DNA of 64,000 nt from Glaciihabitans arcticus (lineage in GTDB: Bacteria; Actinomycetota; Actinomycetes; Actinomycetales; Microbacteriaceae): positions 1,240,001 to 1,304,000 of the forward strand of contig NZ_SISG01000001.1 of the NCBI RefSeq assembly GCF_004310685.1, written 5' to 3'. The position numbers were made by a program, and so were the translations under genes. Below, piece after piece: positions 1-9,131 of the stretch. How positions within the stretch are numbered: position 1 is the stretch's first letter; each line of letters begins with the position of its first letter. The notes beneath the pieces are model-generated. The model was not told where the DNA came from. It was given only the letters and a program-made list of their open reading frames with translations, and made no database searches.

Positions 1-80
1 TCGACGCCGAAGTCATCGTGATCAACAACTTCTTCGACCTCGACGAGATCACCGAGAAGCTCAAGATCGCCCTCGACTAG
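1..80 (+). CDS. PTS sugar transporter subunit IIB, 3' end (partial)
   Basis: Only the last 25 codons are in the window, read from base 3 and ending with TAG at 78-80. The tail (VINNFFDLDEITEKL) resembles the C-terminus of the small cytoplasmic IIB proteins of the ascorbate/galactitol PTS families, which carry the phosphocysteine that hands phosphate to the incoming sugar. The identification rests mainly on the next gene, an ascorbate-type IIC, 53 bases downstream on the same strand, because IIB and IIC of this family are normally adjacent. The catalytic Cys region is outside the window, so the assignment is moderate. Confidence 0.6.
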   Translation, partial: DAEVIVINNFFDLDEITEKLKIALD

Positions 81-133
81 ACCGTACGTCCACCCATCAA
101 CCCGAAACACCCAGACAGAAGGAGCACCCCACA

Positions 134-1678
134 ATGGAGTGGTTAGTTGTTGTACTCGACTTCATCGGCAAGCAGATCCTCAATGTTCCGGCGTATCTCG
201 TCGGAATCATCACCGCGATCGGACTCATCGCCCTCAAGCGGCCCGCCGGAAACGTCATCGGCGGCGGCCTCAAGGCGGCGCTCGGCTTCCTGATCCTCGG
301 GGCGGGCGCCGGCGTCGTCGTCGCTTCGCTCAACCCGCTCGGCAACCTGATCCTTGCGGTCACGGGCGCCCAGGGCGTCATCCCGACCAATGAGGTCATC
401 ACGGCACTCGCGGCCGAGCAGTACGGGGCGACCAGCGCCTACGTGCTCGTCGTCGGGTTCATCGTGATGCTGCTCCTCGCGCGGTTCACGCCGCTCAAGT
501 ACGTGTTCCTCACCGGTCACCACATGGTGTTCATGTCGATCCTGCTGGCGGTTGTGCTCTCGGTCGGCTTCGGTGACAACCTCAGCTGGCTCGTCATCCT
601 CGTCGGTGGTGGCCTGCTCGGCGTGATCATGGTCGTGATGCCCGCGTTCGCCCACCCGTGGACGAAGCGCATCACCGGCGATGACAGCATCGCGATCGGC
701 CACTTCGGAACCCTCGGCTACATCGCCGCTGGCGCCGCGGGCCAGGCCGTCGGTGGCACGAGCCAGTCGACCGAGAAGATCAACTTCCCGCAGGGCCTCA
801 AGTTCCTGCGCGACTCCATGGTAGCGACCTCGGTCTCGATGGTGCTGATCTACATGGTCTTCGCCATTTGGGGACTGTTCTCACTACCGATGGAGCAGGC
901 ACTCGCCGTCTTCGGATCCCCCGACGCGGGCGCCTACATCATGGCCGCGTTCGCTCAGGCACTGCAGTTCGGTGTCGGTGTCGCGATCATCCTCTACGGA
1001 GTGCGCACGGTGCTCGGTGAGCTCGTCCCCGCCTTCCAGGGCATCGCCGAGAAGGTGGTTCCGGGCGCCAAGCCCGCGCTCGACATCCCGCTCGTGTTCC
1101 CCTTCGCCGCCAACGCCGTGCTCATCGGCTTCCTGGCGTCCTTCGTCGGTGGCCTGATCAGCCTCGGCGTGCTCGCGATCTGGCTCGGCCCCGTCTTCGG
1201 GCTCGCGCTGATCCTGCCCGGGATGGTGCCCCACTTCTTCACGGGTGGTGGCGCCGGCGTCTACGGCAACGCGACCGGCGGCCGCAAGGGTGCCGTGCTC
1301 GGCGGCTTCGTCAACGGCGTGCTCATCACGATCCTGCCCGCGATCCTGCTGCTGGTTCTCGGTGGCCTCGGCTTCGCGAACAGCACCTTCGGCGACGCGG
1401 ACTTCGGCTGGTTCGGAACCCTCATCGGTGTGAGCCTGCTGAGCGGCAACGTCGCGGTCGGTGTGGTGCTCACGATCGTCATCGGCGTGATCCTCGTGGT
1501 CGCCGCGTCCATCTTCCAGGTGCGCGTCGTCAACAAGGGCTGGTTGCCCGGCGCCAAGCGCGCGGCGTTCATCGAGAAGTACGACGCGGACGAGAAGGCG
1601 ACACTCAAGGCGGAGAAGGATGCGGCGAAGGCTGCAGCAGTCCCCGCCTCGACTCCGGCTTCACCCTCGGCCGAATAG
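134..1678 (+). CDS. ulaA: PTS ascorbate-type transporter subunit IIC (UlaA family)
   Basis: A 514-residue integral membrane protein with about eleven hydrophobic segments spread over residues 1-470, then a hydrophilic Ala/Lys/Pro-rich tail. Length and the segment around KYVFLTGHHMVFMS match the UlaA/SgaT IIC family (usually about 460 residues), which moves L-ascorbate or a related sugar acid across the membrane while IIB phosphorylates it. It follows the IIB end by 53 bases, so the two probably share a transcript; an AGAAGGAG ribosome site precedes ATG 134. The extra C-terminal tail is unusual only in length. The family is clear; the sugar is not proven. Confidence 0.9.
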   Translation: MEWLVVVLDFIGKQILNVPAYLVGIITAIGLIALKRPAGNVIGGGLKAALGFLILGAGAGVVVASLNPLGNLILAVTGAQGVIPTNEVITALAAEQYGATSAYVLVVGFIVMLLLARFTPLKYVFLTGHHMVFMSILLAVVLSVGFGDNLSWLVILVGGGLLGVIMVVMPAFAHPWTKRITGDDSIAIGHFGTLGYIAAGAAGQAVGGTSQSTEKINFPQGLKFLRDSMVATSVSMVLIYMVFAIWGLFSLPMEQALAVFGSPDAGAYIMAAFAQALQFGVGVAIILYGVRTVLGELVPAFQGIAEKVVPGAKPALDIPLVFPFAANAVLIGFLASFVGGLISLGVLAIWLGPVFGLALILPGMVPHFFTGGGAGVYGNATGGRKGAVLGGFVNGVLITILPAILLLVLGGLGFANSTFGDADFGWFGTLIGVSLLSGNVAVGVVLTIVIGVILVVAASIFQVRVVNKGWLPGAKRAAFIEKYDADEKATLKAEKDAAKAAAVPASTPASPSAE

Positions 1679-1690
1679 CCCTCCCCGTGG

Positions 1691-1720
1691 ACGGGGTCGC
1701 GACTTCGGTCGCGGCCCCGT
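1691..1720 (+). terminator. Hairpin terminator after the PTS operon
   Basis: ACGGGGTCGCGAC, a TTCG tetraloop and GTCGCGGCCCCGT form a 13-bp stem with one G-T wobble, starting 13 bases after the ulaA stop and followed by a short T-containing stretch. It lies between two convergent genes. The T tract is weak, as is common in high-GC actinobacteria. Confidence 0.7.
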
Positions 1721-1727
1721 TCTCGCG

Positions 1728-2636
1728 CTAAGCCCTACCGGTGATGTCGCGCACCGCGCCCTCGAGCTCGGGGTGCTCGAACTCGAAGCCTTCCGCGAGG
1801 AGGCGGGTCGGGAGCACCCAGCGGCTCTTGAGCAGCAGCTCGGTCTCGGTGCGGATGGCGAAGGCGCCCAACTCGAGCATCCAGCGGAACAGCGGGATGC
1901 CGAACGGCACCCCAAGAACACGCCGCAGCGTCGCCATCAGCTCGCGATTGCGCACGGGGTTCGGGGACGAGATGTTGACGGTGCCGTCGATCGTGACATC
2001 CCGCTGCAGGAAGCGGATCGCGCGATAGACGTCTTCGATGTGCACCCAACTGAACATCTGGCGGCCGCCGCGGGTTTTGCCGCCGAACTGCGTTCCGCCG
2101 AAACCCAGGCGGGTGAGCGCGAGCAGAGGCGCCAGGGCCGAGCCGTCGCCGAGCACGATCGCCATGCGCAGCGCCACCTGGCGTGTCTCGTCACGGGCGT
2201 GCGCGAAGAACTCGCCCTCCCAGGCGTTCGCGACGTTCACCGAGAAGCCCTCGCCAATGATGCCGTCCTCGTCGGTGTTCGGGCGCTCGTCGGAGTGCTT
2301 GTAGATCGTCGCTGTGCTCGAGTTGAGCCACACCTTGGGCGGGCTGGCCACCGCCTCGACGGCGCGACCGAGCTCGCCGGTGGTCAGCAGGCGCGAACTG
2401 AAGATCGCCGCCATGGTCTTCCCCGAATACCGGGCGTTGACGCTCTTGCCCGCGAGATTCAGGAGCAGGTCGGCGCCATCCAGAGCAGCCTCGAGAGCGG
2501 CGGTGTCGCCCCAGGTCACGTCGGAGCCTGAGCGACCGACCGTAACGACGGTCTCACCCTCCTCGCGGAACCTGCGAACGAAGTACTGCCCCATAAAACC
2601 GCTTGCGCCGGCTATGACAATGCGCTGACCGGTCAT
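1728..2636 (-). CDS. TIGR01777-type NAD-dependent epimerase-like protein
   Basis: A 302-residue extended SDR. The nucleotide-binding loop GASGFMG is at residues 9-15, and the C-terminal segment VLPTRLLAEGFEFEHPELEG is the hallmark of the DUF1731 domain that closes this family (SDR39U1, E. coli YfcH). These proteins bind a nicotinamide cofactor, but their substrate is not established. The start overlaps the stop of the upstream aminotransferase by 4 bases (ATGA), so the two genes are translationally coupled. The typical YxxxK pair is not obvious, as is usual in this subfamily. Confidence 0.85.
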   Translation of the reverse strand: MTGQRIVIAGASGFMGQYFVRRFREEGETVVTVGRSGSDVTWGDTAALEAALDGADLLLNLAGKSVNARYSGKTMAAIFSSRLLTTGELGRAVEAVASPPKVWLNSSTATIYKHSDERPNTDEDGIIGEGFSVNVANAWEGEFFAHARDETRQVALRMAIVLGDGSALAPLLALTRLGFGGTQFGGKTRGGRQMFSWVHIEDVYRAIRFLQRDVTIDGTVNISSPNPVRNRELMATLRRVLGVPFGIPLFRWMLELGAFAIRTETELLLKSRWVLPTRLLAEGFEFEHPELEGAVRDITGRA

Positions 2637-3790
2637 GAGGCTTCTCCTGGCGTTGGTGCGGGCAGCTTGCCGAGCCCGTCGAGGATGTCCGCCTGCGGGG
2701 CGGCAAGGCAGACGCGGATCCAGCCCTCACCCGAGCGCCCGAAAGCGCTGCCGGGGGCGACGGCGACGAGTTGCTCGCGCAGGAACCGCTCCGCCCAGGC
2801 TGCGACGTTGCCACCGGTCGCGTGGCTCAGGTCGATCCAGAGATAGAAGGTGCCCCTTGGTGTCAGATACGGGATGCCCCGGCTCGCCAGCAGCTCGGTG
2901 GCAGCCGCGAGGTTGCTCCGGTAGTGGGCCTTGGCGTCCGCGACGTGCCCGTGGTCACCGGTGATGGCGGCGAGGGCCGCGTACTGGTCGGGTGTCGCGA
3001 CACAGCTGACCGTCGCCTCCTGAACCGTGCGCATGGTGGCCTCGAAGCTGCGCGGCGTCACGAGGTAGCCGACGCGCACGCCGGTCATCGCGTAGGTCTT
3101 CGAGAACGAGAAGACGCTGAGCACGCGGTTGTCCTCGTCGAAGCTCGCCATGCTCGAGTGCTTCTCGCCCCAGGTGAAGTACTCGTACACCTCGTCGCTG
3201 ATCACCCACAGGTCGTGCTTCTTCGCGAAATCCAGCAGCCGTTGCAGCATCTCGGCGTCGAAGATAACACCGAGCGGGTTGGACGGCGAGTTGACGATGA
3301 GCACGCGGGTGCGCTCGGTGATGAGGCTCTCGAGCTGCTCGAGGTCGGGCTGGAAATCGCGCTCGGGGCGCAGCTCATAGGGCACGGCGACCGCGCTCAG
3401 CATGTGCGCGTTCATCGTGAAGGTCGTATAGCCGGGGTCGGGCACAAGCACCTCGTCGCCGGGCCCCAGCGTGAGCGCCATGGCCTGGTGCAGCCCCTGC
3501 GTCGCGCCGACCGTGACGGTCACCTGGCTCTCGTCGACGTGGATGTCGTTCTCCCGGGCCAGCTTGTCGACGATCGCCCGGCGCAGCGGCGGGATGCCCG
3601 CATTGGCCGTGTAGTTCGTCTCGTCGGCATCCCACGCGCGCTTCGCGGCCTCCGCGATGTGGGCGGCGACGGGCACGTCGGGCTCCCCCACCACGAGGAA
3701 GTTCACTCCCTCGAGACCCGCGGCGATCTCGTAGACCCGGCGGATGCCCGATCCCGGGACCGAGGAGATGTGCGGCGCAAGCATGGGCAT
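2633..3790 (-). CDS. Pyridoxal-phosphate-dependent aminotransferase, class I/II
   Basis: A 385-residue fold-type I aminotransferase. Visible cofactor residues are NSPSNPLG (167-174), D199 with Y202 in SDEVYE, the Schiff-base lysine K231 in SFSKTYAMTGVRVGY, and the carboxylate-binding Arg in GWIRVCLA near the C-terminus. It should transfer an amino group between an amino acid and a 2-oxo acid in the cytosol; the exact pair cannot be read from the sequence, aspartate or an aromatic amino acid being typical of close families. First gene of a two-gene unit with the epimerase-like protein. It is divergent from the hydrolase at 3817, with 26 bases between the starts. Confidence 0.9.
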   Translation of the reverse strand: MPMLAPHISSVPGSGIRRVYEIAAGLEGVNFLVVGEPDVPVAAHIAEAAKRAWDADETNYTANAGIPPLRRAIVDKLARENDIHVDESQVTVTVGATQGLHQAMALTLGPGDEVLVPDPGYTTFTMNAHMLSAVAVPYELRPERDFQPDLEQLESLITERTRVLIVNSPSNPLGVIFDAEMLQRLLDFAKKHDLWVISDEVYEYFTWGEKHSSMASFDEDNRVLSVFSFSKTYAMTGVRVGYLVTPRSFEATMRTVQEATVSCVATPDQYAALAAITGDHGHVADAKAHYRSNLAAATELLASRGIPYLTPRGTFYLWIDLSHATGGNVAAWAERFLREQLVAVAPGSAFGRSGEGWIRVCLAAPQADILDGLGKLPAPTPGEAS

Positions 3791-3816
3791 GTACTCAGGC
3801 TATTACGCTGGAGCGC

Positions 3817-4524
3817 ATGCCCGGTTCCGTCGTTATGGTGCACGGCCTTCGAACCTCCTCCTCGATGTGGCGCGTGCAGCGTCTCGAGCTCGAGAGGCTG
3901 GGCTACACGGTCATCACGCCCGACCTTCCCGGGCACGGTTCCCGTATGGCCGAGCGCTTCACCGTCGCCGAATCGGTGCGCACGATCGAGCGCGCGGTTG
4001 CCGACGGCGGCCCCGATACCTTCTTGGTCGGCTTCTCCCTCGGCGGCTACTTGTCCCTGCACTACGCAGGGCTCGAGGAGCGCCCCGTGCGGGGCATCCT
4101 GGCCGCGAGCTGCGGGACCCAGCCCACCCGGCTGATTCTCGACGGGTGGCGGGTGGGTGCGGCCGTCATCCACCGCTTCAGCGATCGCGGGCTCGCCCTC
4201 AATAACTTCATGGTCCGGCGTTTTGTGCGCGACCCCGACCTCGCGAACGACGTCATCTCGGGTGGCGTCGCCCTTGAGGTGATGGATGACGCCCTGCGTG
4301 AACTGCGTGTGCTGAACCTGCCGCGGTCCCTTGCGGCGATCGACGCGCCCGTCTGGCTGGTGAACGGCACCCTCGACCACTTCCGCGTGCAGGAGCGTCG
4401 ATACCTGCGGGCCGCGCGCAGGGGTCGCCTGGTTCACGTACGCGGCGCGACACACATGGTGAGTGTCACGCGGCCCGAGGCTTTTACCCGCATACTTGTT
4501 GAGGCCCTCGCGCAATTGCCCTAA
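3817..4524 (+). CDS. Alpha/beta hydrolase
   Basis: A 235-residue alpha/beta hydrolase with an oxyanion-loop HG (VMVHGLRTSSS), nucleophile elbow GFSLGG (S74), a late Asp in NGTLDHF and His in RGATHMV, giving a complete Ser-Asp-His triad. The substrate is unknown. A TATTAC box lies at 3801-3806, so the start ATG is only about 10 bases from a possible -10; a GGAG at 3810-3813 is close to the start. It is divergent from the aminotransferase. The promoter of rpsT overlaps its 3' end. Confidence 0.85.
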   Translation: MPGSVVMVHGLRTSSSMWRVQRLELERLGYTVITPDLPGHGSRMAERFTVAESVRTIERAVADGGPDTFLVGFSLGGYLSLHYAGLEERPVRGILAASCGTQPTRLILDGWRVGAAVIHRFSDRGLALNNFMVRRFVRDPDLANDVISGGVALEVMDDALRELRVLNLPRSLAAIDAPVWLVNGTLDHFRVQERRYLRAARRGRLVHVRGATHMVSVTRPEAFTRILVEALAQLP

Positions 4525-4544
4525 CAGTCCCTGGATGGTAATGT
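4516..4544 (+). promoter_or_regulatory. Candidate promoter for rpsT
   Basis: TTGCCC (4516-4521), a 17-base spacer and TAATGT (4539-4544). It overlaps the 3' end of the hydrolase gene and leaves a leader of about 115 bases before the rpsT start. Leaders of this size are common for autoregulated ribosomal protein S20. Spacing is ideal, but both boxes deviate from consensus. Confidence 0.4.
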
Positions 4545-4666
4545 TGCCTGTTGGCTTGCGCGCTCGCTCCATCCTGAAGCTGCAGCGCGAATCGCGGCCG
4601 GGAATCGAAGGTTGATTCTCTTCCTCGGCTGCCCCATCCCGTTCAGTAAACAAGAAGGTTATACAC

Positions 4667-4933
4667 GTGGCAAACATTAAGTCGCAGATCAAGCGCATCC
4701 TCACGAACAAGAAGTCGCAGGAGCGCAACAAGGCCGTGAAGAGCGAGGTCAAGACCGCTATCCGCGCGACCCGCACCGCCATTGCGACCGGCGACAAGGA
4801 CGCAGCAACCGCGTCACTGATCGTTGCGAGCAAGAAGCTCGACAAGGCAGCCAGCAAGGGCGTCATCCACCAGAACCAGGCCGCCAACAAGAAGTCGGCC
4901 ATCGCCAAGCAGGTTGCGGCGCTCTCCAAGTAG
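4667..4933 (+). CDS. rpsT: 30S ribosomal protein S20
   Basis: An 88-residue, Lys/Ala-rich helical protein beginning [20 protein letters not shown], the standard S20 start. S20 binds 16S rRNA early in assembly of the small subunit. The start is GTG at 4667 with an AAGAAGG ribosome site a few bases upstream. It is monocistronic, followed by a strong terminator. Next to holA on the opposite strand, as in many bacteria. Confidence 0.98.
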   Translation: MANIKSQIKRILTNKKSQERNKAVKSEVKTAIRATRTAIATGDKDAATASLIVASKKLDKAASKGVIHQNQAANKKSAIAKQVAALSK

Positions 4934-4943
4934 TCTTTCGTCG

Positions 4944-4979
4944 AAAAGCCCCGTCCGGTTCGCCGGGCGGGGCTTTTTG
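4944..4979 (+). terminator. Rho-independent terminator of rpsT
   Basis: AAAAGCCCCGTCCGG, TTCG loop, CCGGGCGGGGCTTTT: a 15-bp stem with one wobble that ends in TTTTT. Lies 10 bases after the rpsT stop. The A run on the left arm makes it usable on the minus strand as well, for the end of holA. Confidence 0.9.
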
Positions 4980-5065
4980 CTGCGCGGTGGAGCTATGTCA
5001 ATCGCGCCAGCGATTGCGCGACCCCAGCGCCGAGGGAGCCTGCGACCGAGGTTCGGATCGTTCAG

Positions 5066-6091
5066 CTAGGCGCCCGAACCCCGCGACGCCACGACTCGCA
5101 CCATGCGCTCGAGCGCGTAGACGGGGTCGCGGCCGCCACCCTTGATCTGGGCATCCGTCTCGGCAAGTAGTTCGATGGTGGCGCCGAGCCCGTCGTCGGT
5201 CCAGCCGGCGAGGTCGCGCCTCGCGCGGTCCACCTGCCACGGAGCAAGCCCGAACTGCGAGGCGAGCTGCCCCGAGTTGCCACGTGCGCCCGCGAGCTTG
5301 GCCATGGTGCGCAGCTTCGCCGCGAAAGCCGCGAGCATGGGCACGGGGTCTGCGCCCGAGGTCAGTGCATGCCGCAAGAGGATGAGAGCCTCACCGTGCC
5401 GGCCGGCGATAGCCGCATCCGCCACTTTGAAGGCATTGGTCTCGACGCGCCCCGAATAGTACTTCTCGACGGTGACTTCGGTGATCTCCTCGCTCGCGTC
5501 GGCGAGCAGCTGCTGACACGCGGAGGCAAGCTCGGACACATCGTCGGAGAACGCGCCCACGAGGGCGCGCAGTGCACCCGGGGTGATGCGCCGACCGGCA
5601 CTGGAGAACTCGGCCGCGGCGAACTCCATCTTCTCGGTGTCCTTCTTGAGCTCGGCGCAGACGATCTCGATGCCGCCGCCGAGACCGCCGCGGATCGCGT
5701 CGAGCAGCTTCTTGCCGCGCACTCCCCCGGCGTGGCGCAGCAGCACGTAGGTGTCGTCGGCAGGCGACTCGAGGTAGGCGAGCGTCTCGGCGATGAAGGC
5801 GTCGGTGCACTTCTCGACGTTCGTGACGCGGATGAGGCGGGGCTCGGCGAACAGTGAGGGGCTCGCGAGGGTGATGAGCTCCCCGGGGCCGTACTGGTCG
5901 GCTTCGAGGTCGCTGACCTCGAGGCTCGGGTCTTCGATGCGCAGGGTGTCGCGCAGCAGGCGGATCGCGCGGTCGGCAAGGAACCCCTCCGTGCCCGAGA
6001 CGAGCACCACACGCGCCGGGCGCACGCGGTCCCAGGAGAGCTGAGGAATGGCGACCTTTGTCGCGGTCTTCGCTGCCGGTCTGGCTGCCAC
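5066..6091 (-). CDS. holA: DNA polymerase III subunit delta
   Basis: A 341-residue protein of the HolA family: an AAA+-like fold without a working Walker A, then the helical collar domain (RALVGAFSDDVSELASACQQL and following). The delta subunit opens the beta sliding clamp during clamp loading in replication. Length and position fit: rpsT lies beyond its 3' end and comEC upstream, an order conserved in actinobacteria. The start ATG at 6091 gives MAARPAAKTATKV, a typical basic N-terminus, and lies 39 bases after the comEC stop, so it may be read through from comEA-comEC. Confidence 0.93.
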   Translation of the reverse strand: MAARPAAKTATKVAIPQLSWDRVRPARVVLVSGTEGFLADRAIRLLRDTLRIEDPSLEVSDLEADQYGPGELITLASPSLFAEPRLIRVTNVEKCTDAFIAETLAYLESPADDTYVLLRHAGGVRGKKLLDAIRGGLGGGIEIVCAELKKDTEKMEFAAAEFSSAGRRITPGALRALVGAFSDDVSELASACQQLLADASEEITEVTVEKYYSGRVETNAFKVADAAIAGRHGEALILLRHALTSGADPVPMLAAFAAKLRTMAKLAGARGNSGQLASQFGLAPWQVDRARRDLAGWTDDGLGATIELLAETDAQIKGGGRDPVYALERMVRVVASRGSGA

Positions 6092-6130
6092 TGTGCTCCT
6101 CGTTCGGGTGCTGCTTCAATCGCTGTAAGC

Positions 6131-8449
6131 CTATCCGTCGGGGCCGTCACCGGACTTCTGCGTCCACACAGCGACGCCGCCGCCCGCGGTCGGCGAGAGC
6201 AGGACCATGCCGTCCCGGTCGGTGCGCACCGCACTCGTGTGCACGGCCGCGAGCAGGTCGAGCAGTCGTGGGTTGGGGTGTCCGTAGTCGTTGTCGGCGC
6301 CGACACCGATCACCCCGACCGTCGCGCCGGCCCGCTCGTACACCCGGTCGTTCTGGTCGGCCGAGCCGTGGTGGCTGACCTTGACGACATCCACTCGGGG
6401 AATCGGGCCGGCCGCCAGCATCAACGCCTGCGGCCGCTCGCCCAGGTCGCCGAGGAACAGCGAGCTGAGGCATCCCGCTACGCACCCGCCCACCGGTTCA
6501 AACGTCATCGCGACACTCGCGTCATTGCCGGGCTCGACCGCCGATCGCTCCCGGGGCCACAGCACGGTCCAGCGCAGCTCGCCGAGAAGCCCGGACAGGC
6601 CGCGGGATGCCCGCTCGACGCGCGCGCCACCCGCGACAAGCTCCGCCACGATGGCGTCGTCAGCGGCCTCGCCGCTCGGTCCGACGAGCACCCGGTCGAC
6701 CCGACCCAGGATCGCGTCCAAGCCGCCCACGTGGTCGAGATCGAAGTGGGTGAGCACGAGCAGGTCGATCCGGCCGATGCCGAGGTCGTCGAGGCACAGC
6801 CCCAGACGCTCGGGCTCCGGCCCGGTGTCGATGAGGGCCAGCTCGCCGAGGCTGCGCACGAACACGGCATCGCCCTGCCCGATGTCACAGGCGGCGATCT
6901 GCCAGTTGCCCGGGCGTGTGAGCAGCTCGTGCACCCGGATGCCCGCCACGGCCCCCAGGTGCCCCACCAACAGCGCAAGCGACAGCAGCGCGCACCAGCG
7001 TCGCCAGCGGGCGGATCCCGGCCCCAGCGCCGCCACGAGCCCGAGTGCCGTGACCGCGGCGAGCAGGAGGGCACCGAGCGCTCCGGGCAGCCACGGCAGC
7101 GCTCCCGGAAGGCCGCCGAAGAAGCGCGCGACGGCGGAGATCCACGCCGAGGGCAGCCAGGCAATGCGCGCGAGCAACTCGCCGAGCGGAGGCACCACCA
7201 CGAGCCCGAGGCAGGCGAGCAGGCCGACGACGGTGGCGAGGGGCGCCGCCGGTTCGGCGAGCAGGTTGGCCACTACCCCGAACACGGGAATCGACGGGGT
7301 CAGCAGGATCAGCACCGGCTGGCAGGCCAGCTGCGCGGCAACCGGCACGGCGAGCACAGCGGCGAGCCCTGACGGCATCCACCGGGCGAACAGACGCGCA
7401 AGCGGGCCCGCGACTATGAGCAGGCCGCCCGTCGCGAGCACCGACAGCACAAAACCGTAGTCGCGACTGAGCCAGGGGTCGCTCGCGAGCAGCACGAGCA
7501 CGGCGAGCGAGAGCACGGGCATCCCGCGCACCGGCCTGCCCGTGGCGAGAGCGAGCAGCACGAGTATCGCCATGGCCGCGGCGCGCACCACACTCGGCTC
7601 CGGGGTCACGAGCACTACAAATCCGATAAGAACGGTGATGGATGCCACCACTCGCCATCCGCGGGACAGCCCGACCGCCCCGCCTGCGAGCATGATCAGG
7701 CCGATGACAATCGCGCAGTTCGCCCCCGAGACCGCTGTCAGGTGGCTCAGACTGCTCGCCTTCATGGCCGCGTCCAGTGTCTCGTCGACCGCGGAGGTGT
7801 CCCCGATGGCCAACCCCGGCAGCAGCGCACCACCGTCGCCGGGCAGCTCGGATGCCGCCTCGCGGAACCGCGCCCGCAGACCGTTTGCCCAGTCCTGGAA
7901 CCACGGCGGAGCCCGCGAGACCCTTGACTCCCCCTCGGCGAAGACCAGGAACGCCGCGTCGTCTCCGGGGGTCGTGACCGCGAGAGTTCCGCGCAGCTCG
8001 ATCGTTGCGCCGATGCCGACCTCCTCGGGCGGGAGCCCGCCGAAGACCAGCACCGGCAGGCGAACGGATGCCGCGCCCTTCCCTACCTCGTAGCCCACCA
8101 GCGTCGCGCGCCACGGCCCGTCGCGCGCCGGTCCGAGTGTCGTCTGGGTGACCACACGGGTCGACGCCAGGCGCCCCGCCTGTGCCGCTTCGGCGAGCGG
8201 CTCAGGCCGCCGCAGAGGCTGCTGCACCGCGATCACCGTGCAGCACAGCGCACCCGCGACACAGCACACGGCGACCAGCCCGGCCCAGGTCGATCGGCGC
8301 AGCACGACCAGCAGTACCGCCCCCGTTGCCCAGAGCACCAGGGCGATGACCACGGCGGTGTCGGGCAGGGCGACCACCACCCCAGCCGCGAGCCAGGCAG
8401 CACAAGCCGGTGCCAGCAGCCGCAGGTCGGACACCCTGTGCTCAAACAC
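6131..8449 (-). CDS. comEC: ComEC/Rec2-type DNA uptake channel protein
   Basis: A 772-residue polytopic membrane protein: N-terminal helices, a ComEC core with about ten membrane segments (roughly residues 220-510, including ASSLSHLTAVSGANCAIV), and a C-terminal metallo-beta-lactamase-like domain with THFDLDHVGG. The family forms the channel for single-stranded DNA in natural transformation; the C-terminal domain may degrade the other strand. The start overlaps the comEA stop by 8 bases. No other competence gene (comEB, comGA, dprA) is in the window, so the role in transformation here is inferred from family only. Confidence 0.92.
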   Translation of the reverse strand: MFEHRVSDLRLLAPACAAWLAAGVVVALPDTAVVIALVLWATGAVLLVVLRRSTWAGLVAVCCVAGALCCTVIAVQQPLRRPEPLAEAAQAGRLASTRVVTQTTLGPARDGPWRATLVGYEVGKGAASVRLPVLVFGGLPPEEVGIGATIELRGTLAVTTPGDDAAFLVFAEGESRVSRAPPWFQDWANGLRARFREAASELPGDGGALLPGLAIGDTSAVDETLDAAMKASSLSHLTAVSGANCAIVIGLIMLAGGAVGLSRGWRVVASITVLIGFVVLVTPEPSVVRAAAMAILVLLALATGRPVRGMPVLSLAVLVLLASDPWLSRDYGFVLSVLATGGLLIVAGPLARLFARWMPSGLAAVLAVPVAAQLACQPVLILLTPSIPVFGVVANLLAEPAAPLATVVGLLACLGLVVVPPLGELLARIAWLPSAWISAVARFFGGLPGALPWLPGALGALLLAAVTALGLVAALGPGSARWRRWCALLSLALLVGHLGAVAGIRVHELLTRPGNWQIAACDIGQGDAVFVRSLGELALIDTGPEPERLGLCLDDLGIGRIDLLVLTHFDLDHVGGLDAILGRVDRVLVGPSGEAADDAIVAELVAGGARVERASRGLSGLLGELRWTVLWPRERSAVEPGNDASVAMTFEPVGGCVAGCLSSLFLGDLGERPQALMLAAGPIPRVDVVKVSHHGSADQNDRVYERAGATVGVIGVGADNDYGHPNPRLLDLLAAVHTSAVRTDRDGMVLLSPTAGGGVAVWTQKSGDGPDG

Positions 8450-9038
8450 TCACCAGCTCCTTCAGCCCCTCGAAGGTCTTGTCCCCGATTCCGGTCACGC
8501 TGAGCAGGTCTTCGATGGCCGTGAACCGGCCGTTCGTCTCGCGCCACTCCAGGATGCGGGCGGCGAGGGCCGGCCCCACGCGCGGAAGAGTTTCGAGTGC
8601 CGCGGCATCCGCCGTATTGAGATTCACCTTGCCCGCGACCGTGGTACCGGGCGCGGCGACAGCAGGAGCCGCCCCGACCACGGGCACCACGATCTGCTCG
8701 CCGTCGCTCACAAAACGCGCAAGGTTGAGCCCCGCTTGGTCGGCGTCGTCCGCGAAGCCGCCTGCGGCCGCCACGGCGTCGACGGCCCGATCACCCTCCC
8801 GCAGGGCATACAGCCCCGCGTGTGACACCGCCCCGAGCACATGCACATAGATCGCCGACGACACGACGGGGTCGGACGACGGCGAGTCGCCCGGGGTGAC
8901 CACCGAGGTCGATCCGGCCGACGACAACGAGGAGAAGAGCACGGCGCAGCCGAGCCCGACGACAAGCAGCACCACGGCCCCGCCAACGGCAATGCGCAGG
9001 CGCGCGCGCTTCTCGAGGTTCCGCGCTACAACTCCCAT
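8442..9038 (-). CDS. comEA: ComEA-type helix-hairpin-helix DNA-binding protein
   Basis: A 198-residue protein with one membrane anchor near residues 13-35, an SLBB domain (YVHVLGAVSHAGLYALREG) in the middle and a C-terminal tandem helix-hairpin-helix (KVNLNTADAAALETLPRVGP) ending at the C-terminus. ComEA is the surface receptor that binds double-stranded DNA and passes it to ComEC. Overlaps comEC by 8 bases. The region just upstream (9092-9130) is not its native promoter but a copy of the leuS 3' end. Confidence 0.92.
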   Translation of the reverse strand: MGVVARNLEKRARLRIAVGGAVVLLVVGLGCAVLFSSLSSAGSTSVVTPGDSPSSDPVVSSAIYVHVLGAVSHAGLYALREGDRAVDAVAAAGGFADDADQAGLNLARFVSDGEQIVVPVVGAAPAVAAPGTTVAGKVNLNTADAAALETLPRVGPALAARILEWRETNGRFTAIEDLLSVTGIGDKTFEGLKELVSV

Positions 9039-9091
9039 CCCGGGAGGCTACGAAGTCCGCGCAGCCGCCGCAGGCGGAAATCAAAAACGGT

Positions 9092-9130
9092 GGACTACTT
9101 CTCGCGCGTCACGATGTTGACGACTCGAGG
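9092..9130 (-). pseudogene. Displaced copy of the leuS 3' end
   Basis: Read on the minus strand these bases give PRVVNIVTREK followed by TAG, the same as the last 11 residues and stop of leuS ([11 protein letters not shown]) at 11154 and upward. The 39 bases match 11151-11189 at 35 positions and in the same orientation. No reading frame continues upstream. It marks the old boundary between leuS and comEA before the two genes in between arrived. Confidence 0.85.
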
Positions 9131-9131
9131 C

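Noticed and set aside
51-133. Promoter between the PTS IIB and IIC genes
   Set aside because: 53-base gap with a ribosome site but no paired -35/-10 boxes; read-through from the upstream gene is simpler.
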